This document shows positions 1 through 7,907 of a stretch of DNA of 64,000 bases, piece by piece. The position numbers and the translations under genes were made by a program. The notes below the pieces were generated by a model, which made no database searches, was not told the DNA's origin, and was given only the letters and a program-made list of their open reading frames with translations. How positions within the stretch are numbered: the first letter of the stretch is position 1; every line of letters starts with the position of its first letter. The DNA is from JAWLHU01 sp041690255. GTDB lineage: Bacteria; Bacillota; Sulfobacillia; Symbiobacteriales; Symbiobacteriaceae. The DNA is taken from positions 26,641 through 90,640 of the forward strand of contig JAWLHU010000020.1 in NCBI GenBank assembly GCA_041690255.1, given 5' to 3'.

Positions 1-545
1 TGGGCCAGGGCACAGCGTGCCATGGTCAAGTGGGCATGACAGAAGCACTCCGGGTAATCCGTTGCATCCTCTGGGAGGGTCTGTGCAGACAGCAGAGCGT
101 ACCCACTGTCATAGTCGGCCCTGTTCAGTTGGTACTCCGCCAGATCCAGGGCACAGAGCAGAATGTCCTGCCGCTCCTCGTAAAGGGAGAGGGCCTTATT
201 GAGCAGATCGGCAGCCTCCGGCCCACCAACCTGAGACAGAATCGCACCCAGCTCGTGCAGGATGAATGGGCGCTCGGCTTCTATCAGATCAGGTCGGTCC
301 AGCAGTTCCCGGAGTACTCGTTCGGCGTCCGTAAGCATACCAGCCACTCGGTAGGCGCCGGCCAGATTCCGATTGGAGCCGGCGATTGCCTCCGGACCGA
401 GGTTGCTCGTCGCAGCCAGTTGGCTGGCGTGCTCGAAAGCCCGGATCGCCAGCGCCGTCTCCCGCCTCTGTGCTGCCTCTATCCCCTGCAAAACGTAGCG
501 GGTCATCTCTGCGTAAGCTGCGGTGTACGAGATGTTCTTGTACAT
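1..545 (-). CDS. TPR-repeat protein, partial (runs off left edge)
   Basis: Reading the minus strand from an ATG at 545 gives an open frame to the window edge (181 codons) with no stop. The product is helical and TPR-like, with alternating Ala/Leu/Tyr/Gly positions such as AIAGSNRNLAGAYRVAGM and LYEERQDILLCALDLAEYQ. It is divergent from the phosphatase gene at 585, and a weak purine-rich stretch precedes the ATG. The overlapping plus-strand frame is only the upstream extension of the phosphatase frame. TPR proteins of this type are often C-terminal parts of regulators or stand-alone adaptors. Nothing more specific can be said from the fragment. Confidence 0.7.
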   Translation of the reverse strand, partial: MYKNISYTAAYAEMTRYVLQGIEAAQRRETALAIRAFEHASQLAATSNLGPEAIAGSNRNLAGAYRVAGMLTDAERVLRELLDRPDLIEAERPFILHELGAILSQVGGPEAADLLNKALSLYEERQDILLCALDLAEYQLNRADYDSGYALLSAQTLPEDATDYPECFCHAHLTMARCALA

Positions 546-584
546 GACTTTGCACCCTGCTTTCGAAAGATAGGAGCGGCGTCC

Positions 585-2309
585 ATGCAAGTAGCGACAC
601 TCGGTCTCGAGGAAATCCTGAATCTTCCTCGGCAGTACGGAATAGTGGTTCGGGCACTCGCCAGTACGTACGCAGAGATGCAGCCCTTTGTATCAGACTG
701 TTTCATTCTTGTTAGCGGTCCACAAGGTCATATTATCTGGCGCGAGGGACCTGGGCAAGTCATACGACAACTGTCGGAATGCCGCATCGCTCCTGGTTTC
801 GCTTGTACTGCGCTCACAGGTGAGAGGGCAGGGTTGTTGCAGGCTGTGTGCGGGAACCTCTGGGTACAAGGACGGAGGCTGCCCGCTCGCGAGGAGGTAT
901 CTGTCTGGATTGGCCGGGAGTCAACTCCGACCGAGCGGGGGGTAGGGCCGGATCAAGATGAAATGAGCCGGCTGGCTCAACTGGTGGTCGGCTACTTGGA
1001 TCTGAAGGTCAGACTGGAGTCAGAGGCAGACCAACGACGGCAGTTTGCCATTGAGCGGCGTAAGCTCGAGACCTTCTATCAGCTCACAAGCGAACTCTCG
1101 GAGTTGAGTACACCAGAAGAGATCCTGGCCATGGTGGCTCAGCGTGTCTCTCAACTCATGGACGCCGGCACGACCATTGTCTACGGTCACAACACATCCG
1201 AGACTCGCCTTATCCCCCTGTGCGGGCACAAGATTCCGGCCGAGGAGCTGAAGGCGGTTCGTTATGAGATCCAGACGGATCACCCCATCATCCGCCGGGT
1301 CTACGACAGTGGCCAGATCAAGCGAATCGATGACATTCGTGAACAGGATTCGGGCGGGAGCGTGAGCGTTCTCGGAGACCTTGGTCTTCGATCGGTGCTT
1401 ATGATTCCCATCCGGCTCCGGGACCGACGCTTGGGCGTCATGGTGGTCGGGCGATATCTCAGACAACCCTTTGAGTCCAGTCAGGCGGAGGTTCTCTCCT
1501 TCGTAGCCCACCAGATTGCACTCATTCTGGATAACTCATGGCTACGAACCAGACTGAACAACCGGATCCGAGATGTCGACAACGAGCTGAGACTGGCAAA
1601 GGGTATGCAGGCTCTCATGGTACCCCGGGCTCCGTTGACGGCAGGTGAGTACCGGGTTCTCGGGGAGACCCTGGCAGCCAAGCAAGTGGGTGGCGACTAC
1701 TTCGACTACTTCGTTCACGCCGGCAGGCTCGTGGTCATTGTGGCAGATGTCATGGGAAAGGGTGTCTCTGCCGCACTATTGATGGCGATTCTACGCAGCC
1801 ACTTCCGGACAGTCTTTCAGCACAACTCCCGTCTTAGCACCACAAATCTGAAGCGGTTCAGCGAACTGGTATATGCCGATTTCCGACCCCAACGGGCCTT
1901 CGCCACCGTTCTGTTAATGAGTCTCGAACTGGACAGCCACGAACTGTCGGTCTTTTCAGGTGGGCACCACTCGCCCCTCCTGATTGGTCCTGATGGTGTC
2001 AAGGAGTTGGTTCATATGAGGGGACCCGCTCTGGGTCTCATGAAGGGATCGGTCGGGAAAAGCACGATTCAAAAACTCCGTCTTCAGCCGGGAGAGGCAC
2101 TGCTAGCCTACTCCGACGGCATTCTGGACGCCGTCAGTGACGGGGGAGAGCGGTTCGGCTTAACACGACTGAAAACGGCGCTGTTGATGGTACACCGAGA
2201 CCCGTTGGCTGCTACTCAGCTTCTTCACGCAGTCCGGTCCGCAATCGCTCCGTTCGCAGCGAATCATCCAGACGACTCCACTCTCTGCCTGCTTCACCGG
2301 AATGAGTAG
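585..2309 (+). CDS. GAF-domain PP2C (SpoIIE/RsbU-type) serine phosphatase
   Basis: Predicted to dephosphorylate a STAS-domain anti-anti-sigma factor and so release a sigma factor or other partner. The ATG at 585 is chosen because AGGAG lies 9 nt upstream; the frame is open further left only because it overlaps the divergent TPR gene. In the 574-residue product, residues 1-140 match nothing I recognise, about 140-165 look coiled-coil, about 165-320 look like a GAF sensor, and 350-574 are the PP2C/SpoIIE domain with GGDYFD (369-374), DVMGKG (388-393) and a C-terminal DDSTLCLL metal-site motif. It overlaps the next gene by 8 nt and heads a three-gene partner-switching operon. The GAF ligand is unknown. 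Confidence 0.9.
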   Translation: MQVATLGLEEILNLPRQYGIVVRALASTYAEMQPFVSDCFILVSGPQGHIIWREGPGQVIRQLSECRIAPGFACTALTGERAGLLQAVCGNLWVQGRRLPAREEVSVWIGRESTPTERGVGPDQDEMSRLAQLVVGYLDLKVRLESEADQRRQFAIERRKLETFYQLTSELSELSTPEEILAMVAQRVSQLMDAGTTIVYGHNTSETRLIPLCGHKIPAEELKAVRYEIQTDHPIIRRVYDSGQIKRIDDIREQDSGGSVSVLGDLGLRSVLMIPIRLRDRRLGVMVVGRYLRQPFESSQAEVLSFVAHQIALILDNSWLRTRLNNRIRDVDNELRLAKGMQALMVPRAPLTAGEYRVLGETLAAKQVGGDYFDYFVHAGRLVVIVADVMGKGVSAALLMAILRSHFRTVFQHNSRLSTTNLKRFSELVYADFRPQRAFATVLLMSLELDSHELSVFSGGHHSPLLIGPDGVKELVHMRGPALGLMKGSVGKSTIQKLRLQPGEALLAYSDGILDAVSDGGERFGLTRLKTALLMVHRDPLAATQLLHAVRSAIAPFAANHPDDSTLCLLHRNE

Positions 2310-3078
2310 GCCATACGACCAGGATCAACTGGTGGGTTCGCCAGGTGCGCCCATATTCGTCTGGGATGGGATTCACCTGGGGTCTGAGGGCGCCGGATTC
2401 GAAGACTCTCCTCCAGTCCCCGAGCTCGTCACGGCGGTTGCCGGCAAGTTGTCGACGATCCTGGCCACGCGTGCACCAGGTCCTATTCGGATCATGGTAG
2501 CAGGTTTCTGCCTGCACGGGCATGCCTTGGGAAAGGCAGGCACCTTGATATGCGGCTTCCCGCCCAGCCAGGCGGCAGCCATTCGGAGCTATGCTCGGGG
2601 GCTTTGTCTGTTAACGGGTGGGCGAATACGTCTGGTTCCACACAAGATGCTTCTTGGCCGGCCCAAATCCGGAAAACTCCTGCTGCAGGGACCTGCCGGT
2701 ACCCTGCACGAGGCGAGCCAACGCATGGCCGAGTTTCGTGGACTACTACGGGAGCTGTCATCCACTCGCATGGGGTGGCAAGAGTTGGCCTTTGCAGAAC
2801 TGGCCGCAAACACCGTGCGATACGGCCTGAGGGGTAGGATGGCCGTATATGGGGATCATACGGGGTTATCGATATGGGCGAGGGACGATGGACCAGGGAT
2901 CCCGCTGCATCTACTGCCAAGCTGCCTCTTGGTGACCGGATACACGACCAATCAAAAGAGCCTTGGCGCCGGTTTCCCGACAATCGTCCGGCTGGCAAAT
3001 GCCATGAGCCTTGCTACCGGGGAGGAAGGGACCATCGTACTCATTCGGCTGAATTCTGTCCCTTTAGAGGTGGAGTAG
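2302..3078 (+). CDS. HATPase anti-sigma/RsbT-RsbW-like serine kinase with N-terminal extension
   Basis: The C-terminal half is a GHKL ATPase: the N-box ELAANTVRYG lies at 166-175, the G1 box DDGPGIP begins at 195, and a glycine-rich GAGFPTIVR lid follows. This resembles anti-sigma serine kinases, which bind a sigma factor or phosphorylate a STAS antagonist. At 258 residues it is about 110 longer than RsbW or RsbT; the N-terminal 140 residues are unrecognised and may be a second partner-binding domain. The ATG overlaps the phosphatase stop by 8 nt (translational coupling), and the STAS gene follows after 4 nt. The target sigma factor is not encoded in view. Confidence 0.8.
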   Translation: MSRPYDQDQLVGSPGAPIFVWDGIHLGSEGAGFEDSPPVPELVTAVAGKLSTILATRAPGPIRIMVAGFCLHGHALGKAGTLICGFPPSQAAAIRSYARGLCLLTGGRIRLVPHKMLLGRPKSGKLLLQGPAGTLHEASQRMAEFRGLLRELSSTRMGWQELAFAELAANTVRYGLRGRMAVYGDHTGLSIWARDDGPGIPLHLLPSCLLVTGYTTNQKSLGAGFPTIVRLANAMSLATGEEGTIVLIRLNSVPLEVE

Positions 3079-3082
3079 GGGT

Positions 3083-3385
3083 ATGGATGTGAACATACAA
3101 CAAGACGGAAGCAGCGTTGTCATTTCCGTAGAAGGTGATCTGGATTTCACCGTACGAGAGGGGTTCGAATCGGAGGTCCGCCGTATCCTGTCGCGGGCAA
3201 CCGATATCGTACTAGACCTTGGCCGGGTTCGCTTTATTGACTCATCCGGCGTGGCATCACTGTTGTCATTATGTGAGGATGCCGACGCAGTTGGCGTGAA
3301 GGTGCGCATTCGGCACGTGGATCAGGAACTGGTGGAGATTCTGGACTTGATCGGGGTCACCGATGTCCTGCCCTTAGAGGAGTAG
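3083..3385 (+). CDS. STAS-domain anti-sigma factor antagonist
   Basis: A 100-residue single STAS domain. The loop FIDSSGVASL (51-60) carries the usual phosphoacceptor serine in DSSG. Expected partner of the upstream kinase (phosphorylates the serine) and phosphatase (removes it), completing a partner switch. It starts 4 nt after the kinase stop, with GGAGTAGGGG as ribosome site. A strong terminator ends the operon at 3450-3484. Confidence 0.9.
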   Translation: MDVNIQQDGSSVVISVEGDLDFTVREGFESEVRRILSRATDIVLDLGRVRFIDSSGVASLLSLCEDADAVGVKVRIRHVDQELVEILDLIGVTDVLPLEE

Positions 3386-3449
3386 CGGCCGAGTGCCGGA
3401 AGATGGCCGGTAAGATCCCGGCCATGGCCTAGCATCTCTGCATAGGAAG

Positions 3450-3484
3450 AGGCCCGGCGCCGTATGTGCGCCGGGCCTCGTTCT
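3450..3484. terminator. Bidirectional Rho-independent terminator
   Basis: A perfect 11-bp stem (3450-3460 with 3468-3478, 7-nt loop) is followed by a short T-rich run. It lies between the convergent STAS gene and the minus-strand glucosaminidase gene, so it probably serves both. Confidence 0.8.
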
Positions 3485-5523
3485 TACAGTTCCACCTCAT
3501 CCAACTCGAAGAGCCCCTGACTCTTCATGAGGTTGATCAGCTTGATCGGGTACTGGGGGTCGGTGGCGTAGCCGCTCCGCTTCAGGCCCCAGGCACCCAG
3601 GACCGGATCGGTCATGACCGCCCGGAAGGGGGCATACCAGGAGCGGGTCAGGAGCAACTCCTTGTGGTCGCTCCAGTTCTCCTGGACGTTGTTGTAGGCC
3701 CGGAAGTAGTCATCCACCGTGTAGCTGACGCCGTTGTAGACCTCCCAGGTGGTGGAGATGATCGAGCCGGCCGTCCCCGTCCCCTTCATACCGAAGAGGT
3801 TATAGGAGAACTGGCCCGTGTACTTGTCCACCGGGACGTACTGGCCCCAGCCGGTCTCCAGGATCCCCTGCGCCACTTGCAGCGCCGCCGACATGCCGGT
3901 CTCTTCGTGGGACTTCACCGCCATGGCGGAGGCGAAGCCCTTGAACTGGCTCTTCTCGACGATCGGCCGTGCCTTGTAGACCGTGCCCAGGTAAGCCTGG
4001 AAGGTGACCGGCTCGGTGGAGAGGACCCACTTCCCGCCCTGGAAGGCCTGGGCGTAGATCGTCTTCTGACCGCCCGAGGATGGCGCCCACGGGAGCGCCT
4101 CGCCGGGGGCCCGCTCGCCGAGGAGCCTATCCTGACCACCTTCCCGCAGGAAGAACTTGATCTGATCGGCTGGCATGTTGGTCGTCGCCTTGAGCGCGAC
4201 CTCGCCGGTCACCACCTGCTTGGGACCGACGCCGGTCAGCCAGAGGCTGGGGGTTGCGTTGATCGTAAAGGCGATTGGACCCACTGTCCGGACGGTACCC
4301 CGGGCGTCCTTCACCTCGACGGTCATGGTGTGCGGCCCATTGGCTTCGGGACCGAACTTCCACCAGTGATTGTTCTCGGCGCTCAGGAGCTTCCCGTCCA
4401 GCAGGAAGCGGACGGAGTCGATCTCGTAGTTGGCCGCCACGCTCAGGGTGAGGGGGCGGGTGAGGGTGTCGCCCTCCTTGATCGCGTTGAAGACGGTGCG
4501 GTAGTTGGAGTTGACGGTCACCGCAACCGGGTCGGACCTATACTCGGTCCCGGCCCGATCGTAGGCGAGGACCTGAACCTGCTTGGCGCCGTTGGCCGAG
4601 ATAGGCGGGTACCAGGTAAAGGGATCGTTCGGCCCTACGGTTGCCAGGTCGGTCGTCTGACCCGTGGCCGTGTCAATCAGCCGGTAGACGACGTGGGTGG
4701 TGGCAAACTGCACCTGGTGGCTGAAGGTGACGGGGCCGGGGATTGTGCTGCCGGCGGTGATCCCGGTCAGGGTCGGCTTCGTGGTGGGCGCCACCTGGAC
4801 TGAGACCGGCTCGGAGTAGCGGTACTGACCGGACTCGTCCTTGACGGCGGCGATGATCAGGCGGGAGCCCGCCTGGGTCGGATCGGGGGTGAAGGTGTAG
4901 GCAGTACCCGAGTCAGCGCCGGCGCCGATCAGGCGCCCCGTCCGGGTGGATGGGTCCATGAGGTAGAAGCGGACCTGGCTGCCCGTGAGGCCGGTCGCCT
5001 TCAGATCGACCGGTCCCGTGATCACCTGGCCGGCTCGGACGCCGCCGATCGCGAGAGGGGCCGTGTAGGGGAAGGGCGCCTTATCGGTCTCAATGATGAC
5101 GGCCCGGGCAGCATCATCCCAGGAGACACGGGCCCCCAGTGCTGTGGAGATGAAGCGGATCGGGACATAGGTACGGTTCTCAATGATCTGCGCGGGGACA
5201 TCGAGCACAGATGCGCTGGTGCAGGCCAGATTCAGGCAGGCCAGGCGGCGATCGATCTGGAGTTTCACATAGTGACTTCCGAGTGTCACCTGAACGGTCC
5301 GGCTTTCACCATCCCAGTGGGGGACAGCGCCCATAGCTTCAAAGACGCCACGCAGGGGGACGAGCGTCCGGTCGTTGAGAATGACGGGGGCGGGATCCAG
5401 CCGCAGTTGTTGCCCGTTCAGGATGACCTGAACCGGGGGTGCAGCGGTGGCCGCGGGCGTTGAGAGAAGTGAGGCAGTCAGGGAGATGCCGGTCAGGGCG
5501 ACCAGGAGTCGGCGAGCGTGCAT
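3484..5523 (-). CDS. Secreted glucosaminidase with copper-amine-oxidase-N domain and Ig-like repeats
   Basis: Likely a peptidoglycan hydrolase (endo-beta-N-acetylglucosaminidase) acting in the wall. The 679-residue protein has a signal peptide (about 1-28), a stalk domain of the copper amine oxidase N-terminal type (about 30-155; RTLVPLRGVFEAMGA and RTYVPIRFISTALGA are its two repeats), roughly four Ig-like repeats of about 90 residues, and a C-terminal FlgJ/LytG-type glucosaminidase domain with candidate catalytic Glu556 in QGILETGWG. GGAGGTG lies 8 nt before the ATG. It is monocistronic, between a terminator and the minus-strand membrane protein gene. The substrate bond is inferred from the family. 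Confidence 0.85.
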   Translation of the reverse strand: MHARRLLVALTGISLTASLLSTPAATAAPPVQVILNGQQLRLDPAPVILNDRTLVPLRGVFEAMGAVPHWDGESRTVQVTLGSHYVKLQIDRRLACLNLACTSASVLDVPAQIIENRTYVPIRFISTALGARVSWDDAARAVIIETDKAPFPYTAPLAIGGVRAGQVITGPVDLKATGLTGSQVRFYLMDPSTRTGRLIGAGADSGTAYTFTPDPTQAGSRLIIAAVKDESGQYRYSEPVSVQVAPTTKPTLTGITAGSTIPGPVTFSHQVQFATTHVVYRLIDTATGQTTDLATVGPNDPFTWYPPISANGAKQVQVLAYDRAGTEYRSDPVAVTVNSNYRTVFNAIKEGDTLTRPLTLSVAANYEIDSVRFLLDGKLLSAENNHWWKFGPEANGPHTMTVEVKDARGTVRTVGPIAFTINATPSLWLTGVGPKQVVTGEVALKATTNMPADQIKFFLREGGQDRLLGERAPGEALPWAPSSGGQKTIYAQAFQGGKWVLSTEPVTFQAYLGTVYKARPIVEKSQFKGFASAMAVKSHEETGMSAALQVAQGILETGWGQYVPVDKYTGQFSYNLFGMKGTGTAGSIISTTWEVYNGVSYTVDDYFRAYNNVQENWSDHKELLLTRSWYAPFRAVMTDPVLGAWGLKRSGYATDPQYPIKLINLMKSQGLFELDEVEL

Positions 5524-5593
5524 GTCCAGGTTTCACCTCCGCAGGTTCTGTAACCCTTGGACGTGACGGAAGCGCAGTTGGTTTCGTGCCAAA

Positions 5594-6034
5594 TTATTGC
5601 AGCCCGCCACTCCGCTTCCGAGGAGCCGCCTGGCCGTAGGCGACCAGCGCACCCAGGGCGATCATGACCAGTTCGTACCAGGTGAGACGCCGAGAGAGTG
5701 GGACTCGACCCAGGGCGGGAAGCCAGAGGAGGGCGAAGCCAAGCAGGGAGGCGAACAGGCTGCTTCCCGCTGCGACGAAACCGAGCGCCGGTGACCTGTG
5801 ACGACCGGCGGCCCGGTGGACCGCCCAGCCGATCCCCAATCCGATCAACACGAAGGCTGCGCCGGAGACGCGCTGCATGAGCAGGGTGACCAGGAGCCAC
5901 GCACCGGCGCCAGCCAGAAGGGAGCCGAGGCCAGTCGCTGCCGCCCTGACATACTCGCGGGTGGAGGGGGCCTGGCAGGCGCAGAACTCGTCTTCGGGCA
6001 GAAGGGGTGGCCCGGGATTACGCTGATCGCTCAT
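5594..6034 (-). CDS. Small integral membrane protein, function unknown
   Basis: 146 residues with about three to four hydrophobic helices (around 30-75 and 85-135) and a short polar N-terminus containing CAC. GGAGGA lies 8 nt upstream of the ATG. It is co-oriented with the downstream glucosaminidase gene 70 nt away and could share its transcript. No family recognised. Confidence 0.65.
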   Translation of the reverse strand: MSDQRNPGPPLLPEDEFCACQAPSTREYVRAAATGLGSLLAGAGAWLLVTLLMQRVSGAAFVLIGLGIGWAVHRAAGRHRSPALGFVAAGSSLFASLLGFALLWLPALGRVPLSRRLTWYELVMIALGALVAYGQAAPRKRSGGLQ

Positions 6035-6244
6035 GGGGGATCCTCCTTCCGTCAGTTGAATGACAAATTATGGGTGACCAGGGGATTATCCTGCATGCTG
6101 ACGGGGAAAAGCTGACAGTAGACGGTGAGCAGAAGGAGGAGGAGGGCAGTCTATGTCGTATTGCTCATGAGTCGGTTCCCCGGGAATCCGGTGGAGGGCC
6201 CGCGGGCAGCCTAGGAATGTAAGCACGACAGAAGAGGTGCGGTC

Positions 6245-6751
6245 ATGAGACGTTTTCTGTTCCCGGTCCTGAGTCTTGTACTGGTCCTGGCCCTGACCGC
6301 CTGTGGGGGCGGCGCCGGCGGTGGGACGGCGGAAAATGGGCCTCAGTTTGGCGAGCTGACGGTCACCATGGAGAAGATCGAGCAGACGGAGAAGCAGTGG
6401 TTCGGGTTCCTGACGATCACCAACCCGACGCAGAAGAACCAAGTGATTGAGTACTTCGGGCCTGCGAAGTACACCATGGTTGTCACCCAGGGCGAGAACG
6501 AGGTCCTGCGCATGCCCTTCGAGCCGCGCGATCCCAACAAGTCTGAGGTGGTCAACTTCAGCAAGGGAATCGAGAAGAAGCATCCGGTGGTTTGGACCTA
6601 CGTGGACAACAAGGGGAACAAGGTCCAGCCCGGTAACTATCAGGTCAAGGTCGAATTGCATGGACGGACCGCTCAGGTGGAAGGCCAGCAGGTGAAGGGA
6701 GAGGTCACGGAAGGCAAGGTGCTTGGTCCCTTCGCTGTGACCGTAAAGTGA
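6245..6751 (+). CDS. Lipoprotein with BsuPI-like domain
   Basis: A 168-residue lipoprotein: signal helix, then the lipobox LTAC around residue 20 and a glycine spacer. The body (FLTITNPTQKNQVIEYF, then VWTYVDNKGNKVQPGNYQVKVEL) resembles the BsuPI/intracellular proteinase inhibitor beta-sandwich, which ends in a W...L.PG.Y pattern. It is probably anchored on the outer face of the membrane. GAGGTG lies upstream of the ATG. The protease-inhibitor name is historical; actual function is uncertain. Confidence 0.75.
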   Translation: MRRFLFPVLSLVLVLALTACGGGAGGGTAENGPQFGELTVTMEKIEQTEKQWFGFLTITNPTQKNQVIEYFGPAKYTMVVTQGENEVLRMPFEPRDPNKSEVVNFSKGIEKKHPVVWTYVDNKGNKVQPGNYQVKVELHGRTAQVEGQQVKGEVTEGKVLGPFAVTVK

Positions 6752-6764
6752 AGCGCAGAGGCGA

Positions 6765-6798
6765 GCGCCGGTTGGGGGGAACCCCGGCCGGCGACTTT
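6765..6798 (+). terminator. Probable terminator after the BsuPI-like gene
   Basis: An 11-bp stem (6767-6777 with 6782-6792), including two G-T pairs, is followed by GACTTTG, just after the lipoprotein stop codon. Confidence 0.5.
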
Positions 6799-6990
6799 GC
6801 TCCATGAGAGAGTCATTCGAAATAACTATTTCATTCACATAATAGGAAAGTTCAGTTACGTGACCAATCTTCTTTAGCAGCGCTTTCGCAGAGGAGATGA
6901 CTCACGTATGCAAATGTGGACGGGGGACTGGTTGGGCCGGCGCGCCTGCTATACGCCGCACAAGCAGTCCGGTAATGCTGTAGATCCCGG

Positions 6991-7571
6991 TTGACCATAA
7001 GAAAACCTCCTGGTACAAAAGGGGTTGTCGAGACGCCCACGAATGGCTTCAGCCGTCTACTCGGTCAGATTGCGAAGGCCAAGGAAAAGTCCGGCGAAAC
7101 CCAGATATTGGTGGCCATGGAGCCCTCCGGTCACTACTGGAAGCCACTCGCCGCTTTCCTGAAAGCAGCCGGGTTGAAGGTAGTGACGGTCAACCAGTTC
7201 CACGTCAAGCGAGCCAAGGAGTTCGACGACAACTCACCCACCAAGAACGACCGCAAGGACGCCTGGGTGATTGCCCGTAGGGCGAACGACGCTGACTTTT
7301 TCGATCCGTACCTGCCGGATGGCGTTTACGCCGACCTGCGCGGACTGACCCAGCCCCGCCAGCAGCACCGTGTGAAGCTGAACCAGGCGCTCAACCAACT
7401 CCAGGCCCTGCTAGATGAGTTCTTTCCGGCGTTCATCACAGTCTTTGCTGATCCGCTCGGGCAGGCAGCCATGTATCTGCTGCGGAATCACCCGTTTCCG
7501 GTGGACGTGCTGGCACTCCCTACGGAACGACTTGCAACGGTCCTCAAGGAAGCCAGTACGACCGTAGGAAA
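6991..7571 (+). pseudogene. IS110-family transposase fragment
   Basis: Homology to the N-terminal DEDD domain of IS110-type transposases is visible from about 7021: the acidic residue in AMEPSGHYWKPLA, then VNQFHVKRAKEF and the NDRKDAWVIARRA block. The first catalytic Asp and the amino end are missing. The C-terminal serine-bearing domain is also missing, because the frame breaks at about 7570 into an acyl-CoA ligase tail. No terminal repeats are expected for this family and none are seen. It is a dead remnant, and its 3' junction marks a deletion or insertion event. Confidence 0.8.
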
Positions 7572-7841
7572 GATATGTTCATTTCTGGTGGCGAGAACAT
7601 CTACCCGGCGGAGGTGGAGGCGGCGGTGGTCGGCGTAGCCGATCCCTTCTGGGGGGAGGTCGGGAAGGCGGTCGTCGCCCTGCGCCCCGGGGAACGGCTG
7701 TCGGCGGAGGAACTGATCGCCTTCTGCCGGGACCGGCTCGCCCACTATAAGGTGCCGAAGCGGGTAGAGTTCCGGGAGGCGCTGCCCAAGAGCGCGGCCG
7801 GCAAGATTTTGAAGCGGGCGCTGCGTGACGGGGCCGGCTAG
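7560..7841 (+). pseudogene. Acyl-CoA synthetase C-terminal fragment
   Basis: From about 7560 the frame reads DRRKDMFISGGENIYPAEVE, the hinge and A8 motif of AMP-forming acyl-CoA ligases, and continues through the AMP-binding C-terminal domain to KSAAGKILKRALR, whose lysine (GK) is the usual adenylation lysine. About 400 N-terminal residues are absent and replaced by the IS110 remnant. Only a roughly 90-residue orphan domain could be made, from the ATG at 7575, and it would be inactive as a ligase. Confidence 0.85.
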
Positions 7842-7907
7842 TCGGGAGGAAAACCGCCGGCCCAAGTGGAAACCACTCCGGGTGTAACAGAGTAGGGAGT
7901 GATCCAT

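Noticed and set aside
30..584. Leftward extension of the phosphatase frame
   Set aside because: The minus strand here encodes a consistent TPR protein from an ATG at 545, and the phosphatase has a good ribosome site before the ATG at 585.
3466..4803. 445-codon plus-strand open frame
   Set aside because: Antisense shadow of the glucosaminidase gene.
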